Shown: piece by piece, positions 9,422-21,400 of the stretch | Position numbering within the stretch: the stretch's first letter is position 1 | How the letters are laid out: each line of letters opens with the position of its first letter | Origin: Saccoglossus kowalevskii | Taxonomy: Eukaryota; Hemichordata; Enteropneusta; Harrimaniidae | DNA: 31,286 nt | Assembly (NCBI RefSeq): GCF_000003605.2 | Contig: NW_003124907.1 | Location: 215,511-246,796, forward strand | Direction of reading: 5' to 3' | Notes under the pieces: generated by a model | Told to the model about the DNA's origin: nothing | The model's input: only the letters and a program-made list of their open reading frames with translations | The model's database searches: none | Translations under genes and position numbers: made by a program

Positions 9422-12400
9422 CTAAAACAAAATAATATGGTAGAACCTTATAAAACACATTGAATATATTAATGTGTTGAAAAAAATATGTGTATCATTT
9501 ATGTGTTTTTAATCACCTGCACCAGAATGAAGTAGTGCATGTGAACTACAATACCCAATTTTTTCAAGACAAAATAGAACTTGAAATTAGGTACCACCTT
9601 CCAACTTTATACACAAGTCCCCCATGCAACTCGCAAGCTAGGTTAGACAAAAAAGATCAAAAGTCTATTATAAATAGTAATGTTAATAGCAAGTATATCT
9701 GCATGCTCCAAGGAAAAAATAGATAAAGCCATGTGACCAGCAAGACATTTGAAGGTCAAAGGCAAATGCCACAGGGTAAGATAGTGTACACTTCGGACTT
9801 TCAGAACCAAGTGCGCCCTCTACAACCGGAAAAAGCTGACGCTGCATGCTATACTTGCTCAATTCCCCCGCTTGCGCAGGTGACAACCCTCCCGCTTTAA
9901 CTGAATGAATTTTCCCAGGCAATTCACGACTATATACAACACACAGGGCTCAAAGCCCTACCCCGAAAACGGTATTTAGAAAATTATCAGGCAAACCGTA
10001 CGCCTTCTCAACCAATCTTGTAACAATATTTATTTAATCAAAGCACATTGAACGATGGTTTGAATAAATGCATACAAAAATCAGACCACTGTACTAATTC
10101 TGCCAGGAACAAATCAACAATACGCATGATGTGTATGAATGATTTACATTTAAATCTAATAAGCATAAATCTGATTCTTTGAAATTACAGGGTCAGAAAT
10201 ATTCACGTTTATGATGGACCACTAGAGTGACGTAACAATGCCTTATTCGCGACCATTTTCCAGACGTCAGGAATACCTTTATAAACTTGTTTTAAAGACA
10301 TACGAAGAAAGGAATAATATATTAATAGTCATATTGTCACGAAAACATACATATTTTAGCAATGTTGGTACGTATTTACAACGTATTGTAAATGCTGAAG
10401 TCAAATTAAATTGGACAATGTTTCTGGAAACGAATATAACACATTTATCAACTTTCAGTGGTAGAGGGCGCACTTTAGTTCTGAGTTTCGGAAAAGTTGC
10501 TCTCTTTGGTTTTGGTGTTCTGACACTGAAAAGTGTACACTAACCACACGGGGTAACCAAACATGTTTCCTGTCATAAATACGCCACCAGACTTAAGGCT
10601 GTGAGTGTAGATAGATATTGACATTGAAGAAATCTGGCGCAGTCTAGTTTGCGTTGGTAGCAGTAAAACCCAGCAAGTCCAATGCAATAATTTCGTCATC
10701 CGTATTGTCATCCGTATTGTAAACTCACCTCAATGGCTTTCTTGAATCGATCACAAAACGTCTGGAAGATTTTAATGCATTCTTCTAATTTGAAGCTTTT
10801 TTCGTCATCACAGAAATATTCTATAAGCTCTCCTTTTACACGTTCTACGTCACTCAAACATTCTCTGACGTATTCCAAATCCTCTTGTGCATTCTAATAT
10901 TGAAATAAACAAAGAACAATGAAATAAATTAAAGTTCCCAATCTGTTGAGTGTATTGATTTCGTAAGAAGTACAAAGATATTATCTGACATGTATTTCAG
11001 CTGTTAGGATTAAATTCTCAAATTTTAATGTTAATTATATTTGTCTTTGTTTAACTTGCTCTACGGTCGTCACCAGCACGTGTTCGAATTCCATGTAAAC
11101 AAACAAATGTATTTTACACGGGTTGTATACGTCGCTACAGGTCCTACATCGAACGCGGCGCTGCGCAACAACTGTAGAATATTTTCGATAATGCAATGTA
11201 TAAAACAAATCACAAGACATTATTTAATGTGACAGAAAAGTGATAAAATATGTTGATTTTGGCAGTCAGAGGTTTTATGCATTGGAAGCAACACCAGCAT
11301 TGGTTTATGTGGCTTGCAGTAATTTTTTTTTTAGTTGGTCTCCCATAGTTACATAGATTGTACTTTGAACTACTATCGTGTTTTTTTAACAAACACATAC
11401 ATGTATTGAGGAACCAAAGGATGCCACGTGTATTTTTAAGATTGGGAGACTGGGAGACTTTAATCACGGCCACCGAATGCAAATAGCCGTATATTATCTA
11501 ACCATAACTTATATTTAAACAACCTTGCGTAATTGATTACGTCATAATTACCTCCAGGAACTCCTGTAGCTGAGTTTTGACTACGTCCTCACTTTTTTCC
11601 ACTTGTTCAAGCATCGTCGTAACTTTCTGGTCCAGTGCTACGAAGTCCGTTTTTAGGGTCTCTATAGATATTTTAGACGCTTTCTCGAGGTGCTTTACCT
11701 CATCGGAGAAATCTAGAAGACTTTTGTCTTTTTTTTCTGCTTGCTGTGAGTTTAAAGTAATGAAAATATTTAATTTTTTTAATTATTATTTAATTAATTA
11801 TTAATAGCATTCGTTGATTGGTTGGTTGGTAAATTAGCCTAATCCCAATAATGGGCGGCCATTTGTAGTCTATTCATATTAGAATTGTGGTCTATGAACA
11901 CTTACCATCACAACGTAATGCATGAAGTTCATTTTGGGCTTATTAGCTCTTGTTTCCACTAATTTTAATAATGAAGTTATCTTGAAACCAATGGCATTGC
12001 CTGCATAGCCACCCTAATAAGACAACATACACTTGATTAGTAAAGAACGATATTACATGTATTTCTAAAATTCAGGCTTAATTTAATACAATTAAAATAG
12101 ACGACTTTTGGTTTTGAATACCATGTGATATTTTTGTCCGAGTACATCACACAGTCTGACCGCCTCGTACGTAGCAAGCCGTGCAATAATTACTGAAGTC
12201 GTCCATACAATATTTCCCTGTAACACCACTGCATTGCAGGTATGTTTAATTTGAAACTACAAGGAATCCTGAAAACGTCGCGATAGTTTTGACTCATTTG
12301 TGTGTATGCACGAGACAGTTTGCCGTGCGCGTCATAAACGATCTGCGAACGAGGCTACAAAGTGATGACATAATTGGGCGGAATACTAGTATCACGCGTA

Positions 12401-15400
12401 AAAGAAGCCTACAAATGATCTATGGGCATAGGAGCATGGAAATTAATGGTTATAGAGACAAGACTATAACGTTTCACTAAAACAAAAATAGGGAATAGCT
12501 CTTCGGAACAGTACACAGCTAATGAATGCGTTGCTTGGCAAGTTGCTTTGGGGTCTCTGTTGGTGTTGATCCAGGGTGTCGATCGGTGAAATGACGCTGG
12601 AATTTCTCGTGTCAGTTACCAGAACACGTGTCTGTGTCTGCGCGATTTTACGCACATATCTTTTACCGAATAAATACAAATGTAATTTAAAATTACCTTT
12701 TCCAACTTTTGTTTTTGAACTCACTGAAAGAAACCCTCGCAGACCAATTAGCCGGTAACCTGCACAACATATTTATATGCCATACAGCTAGTATCAGTTT
12801 CATTGCATTAATATCTCTACACATTTTTGTAATAATATTTGCGTGAATAAAACCCGCTGCGAGATACACGGCATCTTATCACATTCCTATAACGTCCTTT
12901 ATTTAACTTATTGCTTAGAGGCAAATAGAACCATTTTAGTATTGCATCACTATGGTAACGAGACTTACTGAGTTAATGAAGTTTCCGGTAAGGAGCACCA
13001 AATATAGTATGTCGCTCAGCGACTTGCTGAATTTCAATTCTGAAACAAACAACGATTTAAATGTAATTATTATACATTGAACACACACCAAGACTAATAC
13101 TAGGTTAAATCGAATTCACTCTCGCGTAGTGACGTCATATACAGTGTTTTAATCGCAATGCATGGTTTTAATCTCACCTTTTGAGGCTTTGACTACGCAT
13201 TCAATCGAAGGCTCTAGATAATCCAGTGTCGTTTCGAACTCTTCTTTTAACAGCATGCCTTCTATGCGCAGTTTGTAGCTACAGGCGAAGGTAAATAAGG
13301 CGTAATTTAACGTAAAACATTGTCTGGGAATGTGATCCTTCTAGCTTAGTACCAACGATATCTCGAGCTTAGAAAACTTTTGTATTTCATTGGTACTGTA
13401 GCGGCGTATAATGTAAATGACTATATATTAGCGAAAATAAATTCCAAGTGAAAATAAAGTGTTTCACAGTATCAGAGCCGAGGTTCATAGTCTCAAAACC
13501 GTTATAATAATAATGAACTCGTCGTCGCGCGATTATGGACGACATATTGTTTGAACATTAAAATAATCCAAAGTCTGAACAATGGTACAAATGGGATTGC
13601 AAAGTTGTCTCCCTGAATAAACAGATAAAGATTTATTGAAGTACATGTATGTTTCATCGTGGAAAGTAATAAGACTAGATTCCATGTAATAATAGCCAAT
13701 AATAATTAAATTGTTTCCATCTATCCGTCACTGATAAGTGCTTCAAACAGAGTGCCGTATTTGACCCGAGTACGTACCATTAAATAAAACTGACCGACAA
13801 AGGTCACGTGAACACTAACCTTGATATGTCGACTAACATTTTTAAAAATTTCTCTGCATTGCCTAGTTTAGTTGCATCGCCGTCGAATGATTTAAGCATC
13901 TCAACCTAATCAAATAAAATAGGAAATATCTCCATGAAAATCGGTAACAAATTGGCCATTCCAAATCATCAGCCTGAGTGCTCTCACTGCAAAGATCGCC
14001 CTCACACGATCACTGTCCACACTGTAACCAATGTCACATAAATATCGAGTTAATTATGATCGCTCACCTCATCCGATTCTGGTAGTATTTTCAGCAGCCC
14101 TTTCAATTTCTCCGCTCCAATTACGTCACCCTTTCCCTCCGTTATTAACTGGATTATCTCTTCGTTTGTACTATTTAAACAACAGAAAGTATTATTATAA
14201 TCAGTCGTTGTTTTTCTGCAATTAACTTGGTCAGACTTGAAAACTATGTCGATCGATTTCAGGGTTACTGGAGATGTAGGTCGATGGGCCGCATTATTAA
14301 AACATCACTGTTGTAGATCATAGTTATCGGACATTTCATTTTTATCCACTGGAAACCACACCATTAGTTCCAGGGGCACGATTCTCATTCATGCAATGAA
14401 CGCTTTAAAGACGGATCGAATTGGGTTTTTGTGTTCTTTGATTAACTTGAAATCCGAGAGAATGCGAACTAGAACAGTGACAGGTGGAGTGGATCGGAGG
14501 GTTGTCTTGTGTTCTTTGCTATGCATGCTTACCTTTTGAATTGTTTCAAAAAGATGTTTATGTTTAGACTTCGCTTGCCGTCCAGTAAATTGATCTGTGA
14601 AGAGTGAAAGAAGTATAGGACCATCATTGTTTTAAAAGGCACCTGACTCTGAGTTGAGGCAGTCGTTTGTTTCAACGTAATTCGTTATTCTGGACAGTGT
14701 TTGGCGAGATGCATGGCCTACAGTTAGTTCTTACATTCCTTATAAATGAGGTCGCAATGTCTTAGTAAAACAAACAAGCAAATAAACACGCGAACATTGA
14801 ACTGAAATTCGTATGTTATAGACAATCACGACCATTACTCATTGATTGGTCACAGAAAGTTATATACAAGTGCGCCTATCAAACGTGCGCCTATCATTAT
14901 TGTCTAGGTGGTTTGAGACATATTTTTGGCTTATGTTGCTCACAACTACAGTAGAATATTTAAAAGTTCCAGATAATGTACTTTACATTTTGGGATACGC
15001 TGCCATGATATGTACTTGCATGCCTATTCAGTTTACACCGAAAAATAAAATTTTTAAAAATTGTGATAGATTGGGGACGGTCGTATCATATTTGTTGACG
15101 TCTTAAAAAACGTCACTGCTTAATATTCAGAAGTTCAAAAATGTATCTTGACTAACCGATGTTTCTGAATTAACAGATTTGGTACTAACTTTGCAAAGAG
15201 AAGGAATGACTCATTCACACACACGTTTATCGGGTCAAGTACTAGTGAAAAAAGCACCGCCCCTCGATTAAACCGCCTTTATTTCTCACAGTTCATTAAC
15301 GTGTACAGTCGCCCACCTTGACATATGCCCGCCAGCAGTGAACTACTAGTATTCTAACAAATCTTCTCAGCACTTGGTGTTTACTTTCTCTGTTTGTTTA

Positions 15401-18400
15401 ATGTGGGGGCTTTCGTGAATTTCGTCGATTATTCCTTGAACAAACCGTGGTGCGAAAGTTTCAGTTAACGGTACATTCTACTCCCCATTTTTTGTATAGT
15501 GTTGCTCCCCGCACGGCAGATTTAGAGCGCTGATTTTTTGGTAATTTTGCCGTGAATCATCCCAAATTCAAAAACAGGCTTTCGAGTGAATTCGCGGCAA
15601 AACAAATAACAAAGACACTAAACGTATTGACGCAGTAGCTTAAGTTCATTGGTTGGGAACTGCAAATATATACCACTGTTGTGTACCATTCAAGTGTCAC
15701 CATGAAACCCCCTTTCAGCATTGGAATTGACGGGAAACAACGACGAGAATCGAAGCCACTGAACCGGTGAACAAATTCGGTTACGATGCTGATACCCTCT
15801 TTCTAAAAGTGTTTTTACATGCGAAATGAAGTAGTCTCCATACAGACAGGTCACCGAATCTGTGCTTCGTATAATCCCCACCAATTGTCCGTCTCAAGTG
15901 TTTGCTTGAAGCGGTATCGGCGATCAGGTTACCGTTACTGTGGTAACTAACGTCTTCTGGGGGGTAGATGTTTGGGTTCCGATGTCGGTAACATGGATAC
16001 AACTATGGCCGATGTACTGATAACTCCTGTATTTACAGTTTGTGGTGCTGTAATGTTCCTAAAATAGTTTGTTTATTTTGACGAAACTCACAACGAATCA
16101 ACTTCGGTTAATAAACACAAGTATATTTCTTGTGTTAGGTCTAGTATAGTTACACCATACTGACCAGGCAGCAACAAAAATACGCAAAACTAAGCCAATG
16201 ATCCGGGATAATACTACTGGGGAAATACAAACTAGCAGCACGCTCCTACAACCACCCTACTCTACGTGAATAGTAAGCAGTATTCCCACACATATGTAAC
16301 CAATGGTTACCAACTACGCTTCGAATGTAAATTAGTTATCAGCGTAATCTGCTAGAACTATTTCTAAAGATGGAGGCGTTTGGCACTTGGAACTAGTTCA
16401 TGTCACTAGAATTGTTGGTTAAAGCGGACACTGAAATAAACTGATCATGCTAACAGTTATCACCATCAATTTTCATTGGAACATTTTTAGCGTTGTTTAT
16501 TTATTTAGACTTTGATGGCACTTTCGATCCCGACAGCCGGTGCCCTGGACACAACCATTTCTACAGACGTGGTAGTAAAAATCATAGACAGTATGTACTT
16601 TGTTTTTCAATTTTTCACGGCTGTGTGTAATATTTCATAATGTGTGTATAATATTGTGCACACGGGAACGAAATTGTGTGTGAAATTTGACTAAAATTCA
16701 CTTATACTGTGACTATCATCTCAGTAATGCGGTGGAGATAATATACTACTTCTATTTCGGATTAATAACTGTTCTGGTTATGCCGGTGATGACGTAACGC
16801 GAACTCTCAATGTTCACTTTGGTGATACGCAGAGCAGTCACTGCTAATAAACTACATTCAGAAATATACGTTCTTTTATTTCGTGTGAAGTTGAGTCAGT
16901 AAGGCATATAATAATTAATAACAAAAACAACTGATAACACAATGGTTAGTTGAAAGTGGGGGAGTCGTCACTTGCGCATGCGTCAGATGACCATAGCGTG
17001 TCGTTGTTTACAAACAAGCGTCTACCCATGAGCTTTTGCGTTTTTAGCGTGTGTTGTTATCTCGCTCGAGACTCAATTCCCGCGCGTGCGCAGGTGACGA
17101 CTCACCTGCTTTAAGGATATTTCTAGACAGCAAGTAAAACACATCTTTAATTCGAGCTCCAGTGAATCACAAAGAATGGCGTAGCGTCACATTTTTCATT
17201 ACAGTGGAATACTATATTTCGACCTCGAAATATTTTTAGTAACTGTTTGCATTTTTTGTAGTGATAACACACACCAACACAATGGATGTTGTTTATTCAG
17301 CGTTTAATTATATTACGTAATTCTAGTAGGTACCACGTGACATGAATAGGATGTTATAAGGGCTGCTATGAGGTAATGGATTATTATGTTTTAACAAATA
17401 TGTTGTTTTTATGTTTTATTCGCGGAGGTTTACTACGTACTTAAGATCAAAAGATCACACGGAGGTCAGTGCATACTAATAATAGTTTCTGAAAAATATT
17501 GAAATGACAGGCTGATGGCATTATCTTTACGGTGTATGTAATACGATCACGAGGTTACATTAATAGAACTTACGTAATCGTAGAACGCGATGTACCACGT
17601 GACAGAAAGCATACGAATACAACGTGCGCAGACGATAAATAAATAGTCAACGCCAAGACATTTATAAATACGTCTGTCGTTATTTCGGGATTTTGCTAAC
17701 TCATTTGTTTGTTTGAATCGAACGTCTTCGTGAATAATTAATCATACGACGCTTAGAGACGTCATATGAAACATACGTTATTATTGCTGAGTATTGGCAA
17801 TATGCGCGAGACATTACAATGCATGCAACGAACTTGTCACTTTACTTACACCTGCCGCCCGTGGTGAAAGTGGAGATATAACGTGACTGCAGTCACTCGA
17901 AAAAAAATACATGATCATAATAATAAATGGCGTTGGGTGGTTCATAACTATTATTGTATGTATTTATGTTCCTTACCATACAAAAACCCTCTGAAGGTTT
18001 TTTAGTAGTGTAATAAAGTTATTATTATTATATGTATGCATGTCTGTCTTGATGAACAACAGCCATGGTTTTACGAATTTCTAGGCTCGAGGCTGGATTT
18101 GCGTCAAGAATTATCGGAGCCGAAATCTCATATCCGACAGTCATGAATGTGCGTTGATTTTCCGAAAAAAGAAAAACCTTGTGCAGTTTAATTTACAACT
18201 GCTAGAAAGAAAATAAACATTAAATCCCAAGAAAGTACACCGCAGACCTAAATATTTACAGACTTACGTAAGTCATGTGAAAGGGATACAATTGCCTTTA
18301 GGGAATGGACAACAGTCGTTCCGGTAAACGTCACAGGGTCGCGACCCTTACGGGTTAATGCACAAAATACTTATCGCAGATGCTTTCACTCGACAGGAAA

Positions 18401-21400
18401 TGAACACTTAACATCCCCGAAATTAAGAAATCAACAAGAAAGAAACGGAAAGTGTATTTCAGTTTAAACAAACCTATTTCAGTGATTCTCGTTACTTCAA
18501 TTGTGGCTTCCACAATGATGTCATAAACCCGTCAGTGGGACAGAGCCAATTTATGAAAGGTACTACCACAGATAATGACAATAATGAACTGGTAAACTAG
18601 GGACTAGAATAAGAACGTTTTTGGTTTCGGATCATTCTATTTTCAACCACGCTTTCTGACAAATTAAACCATTCCAGGGCTTTTCAAGCAGACGGTAAAT
18701 GTCAGTCATAAGTGTGCAATAGAATACGTACTTAGCGGGAACGTTCTAAATTATGCCCACTATTGTGATCAAGCGATCTCACTTAAAGTCAAAAAGTCAA
18801 ATAACATTACCATAAACATTTGGACAATTAAATCTGTACATACCTCAGTCGATTCTTTCTTTTTCTTGAAGTCAGTCTCCACGCCGCCCTTTACAGTTCC
18901 GTCTTTAGACAAAGCTGGTTTTTTGAGTTTTTCCTGGCAGAACAACTCTTCGACTTGATCCCAATCAACTGTAAACCCGTTGCGTGCCTAAACAGAACAT
19001 AAATGTGATAATTTTGGTAGTTTAGAGTCACGAACTTTAAAGCGCGGTGGTCGTCGCGCAGCGCGTGTCCGAATTTCATGTAAATAAACAATGTAGTTTA
19101 CACGCGTTGTATACGTCGCTATGAGTTCCATATCGAACAGGACGAGACACGACGACTGCTGCCCTTTAAAGGCCAGTGGTCGCAGCGCGTGTTCGAATTT
19201 CGAACAAAGATACAATGTATTTTACGGGCGTTGTATACGCCGCCATGAGTCCCATATCGAACAGGACACAGCGCGACGACCACCGCACTTTAATATGCAA
19301 ATTTTTGAAGCGTGCACATGGAAGTACAATATTTCTTACCTGAGATACATTTGCCCAAATATTAGTTTTTCCCTCGCCCATAACTGAATTTGCAGGAAGT
19401 TTGCTCCAATTCAGGGTCCGCATTTTAGTCTTTGGTTTGGCTTTAGGGATCACAGGGGACGCGGGCAGTGTCATATGTTTATAGCCCATTAGTCCATGGG
19501 GCGGCGGAGGTCCTCCTGGTGGCGGAGGTGGTGGCGGCGGGCCACCCATGCCAGGCATGGGAGGAGGCGGAGGGGGTATTCCTCCTAATGTCGATAAAGA
19601 TCCCATGAATGGAGGAGGCGGAGGCGGAGGAGGTCCGGGTGGTGGTGGTGGTGGTGGTGGTGGTGGCGGTGGTGGCGCTGGGAGCTCAGCCGGTGGAGAT
19701 GATTCGGAACTAACACCTGAGTCCGTACTATCGAAAGTTCTATTAATCCCGTGAGTTAAGTTCGTAGCACCAGCGTGTTGTGTGGATATGTTTGAAGCGT
19801 CCTTTGCACACATTCCCGTGAACGCTAACGGCGGAGCACATGGGTTAACCGACACTTTCCGGACCCTCTGTGTGGGTGTAATAACATCAAATCTGCTCTC
19901 CGCGTCATTGTGGCAGGCACAAGAACAGTTACCCTGTTTCCCGGTTTTGGGCTTCAAACTGTCGACGACCTTTTCTAGTTCTTGCTCTCCCGTGGTGAGC
20001 AACCGGTCACCGTGTTCCCGTTTATCGATAAGTGTTGCGCGATGTACTAATTTTTCGGTAGTTTCCCAGATGGCATCACTAATAGGGTCCTTATTGTCCA
20101 GACGCAGTATATGTTGTAGTATAGTCAGGAAGGTTGTTGACTGCGGGCTGTCACAGACCTAGTAAAACAGAAGAAAGTTAAACGGGATCAATTTAGTTCA
20201 TAATGATGACCGAAACTCACCGACACGAACCCGCAACATGATATACGGGAGTAGTTGGTACGTCGACCACACAATCGGATGTTCTAGTGTATTACTAACC
20301 ATCCACCAACTTACAGATTTTGACATTTGAAACTAAATACAGTGAGATTAAATTAAAGTACGTCGCAGGGGTTGGGCATTTTTATAGTTCAAGGGTGTGG
20401 GATGGTACATTACTCATCTATCCGTTGGCAATCAAAGATGATAAAGGAAAAGAAGACAACTGGAGTGTGACATTACTGACATTTTAGGCCATGTGATTCA
20501 CAGTCTATGCTGTAACATGAGAACGCATCACGAAAACAGAACGTATAGCTACCTACTCCCCAGACGGATGCTTAAATATTGTGAAATGTTTACAAAATAC
20601 TAGTAATATCGGCCCTATAAAACTGTAACACGCCCACCTGCAGTGCAGTTCGGACTGGACGTAGAATTTGAGCAAAATGCTAAATCGCACTACCGTGTAC
20701 TTTAGGACCCCCCCCCCCTAGAAACGGACACGGACTTTATAAACGGGTAAAAAACAACTCTTTAAACGATTCATCCCTCTATACTATATCCAGATTCACT
20801 TCATTCCAAAGATGTTCCCCGCTATTGTGGCCGTATGTACTACACACAAACAACACATGCTAATATGTATTTTTAAACAGAGTCGAAATATATATATATA
20901 TGATATTTACCTGGCGAAATATAGCGTGGAAGACATCGAGGTGATTATTCAGATCCACTCCGTCAGGGCCAGACAATTGTTCTTCGTCCTGGGCCTTCTG
21001 GTCATCAAACACGTCCAACTGCACAATGAGTTCAACGTCGTCGTCTGTAGTTTCGCGTCTGAATAGAACAAAAATAATAAAACAAGCTATTAAAAACTTC
21101 TACTCTGCGGGGATTGTTTAAAATACTCACTATCCAGACATGTGTTACTGAGATAGTTTAGAATAGTTTAGCAAGCACCCCAGGACGGATAAATTTTAAT
21201 TTAAACAGAAAGACTCCCTAGGACGACGAATTCTAAGTTGACCTCGTGGTCATAATTGTAATTCGGTCTGGGATACACCTAATTAGATTAAGATTGAATC
21301 AGTTAAAACAAATCATCTAAAATCAGAAACTCGGCAATATATTCTGTCGAGTGGGGGGGGGGTAAAGCTCACAATTGGGGTTGACCATTAGAAACTATGG

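Larger units (their letters stand above)
9422..10728 (-). other. Intron 13 (1.3 kb)
   Basis: It contains the inverted repeat pair at 9792/10492 and the truncated family B end at 9858-9900. No coding exon is needed between the phase-0 ends of exons 13 and 14, and I see none. Confidence 0.85.
18988..19339 (-). other. Intron 4 (352 bp)
   Basis: About three quarters of this short intron is the tandem MITE pair (19037-19293). The splice sites at both ends are intact and lie 46-50 bp from the repeat. Confidence 0.85.

Noticed and set aside
11737-11743. Alternative CAG acceptor seven bases into exon 12
   Set aside because: It would shift the frame and lead to an early stop; the upstream CACAG keeps phase 0.
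14595-18843. A missing FH2 exon in the largest intron
   Set aside because: Exons 5 and 6 join in phase 0, and the spacing from the lasso linker to the LLD-KRS motif matches other INF2 proteins, so none is required.
19190-19202. tRNA-type B box (GTGTTCGAATTTC) as a tRNA gene or tRNA-derived SINE
   Set aside because: No A box at the proper distance and no cloverleaf; the element has inverted-repeat ends and TTAA boundaries, which fit a DNA-transposon MITE instead.
19548-19754. Glycine-rich plus-strand frame
   Set aside because: It is the antisense of the FH1 proline codons (GGN against CCN).
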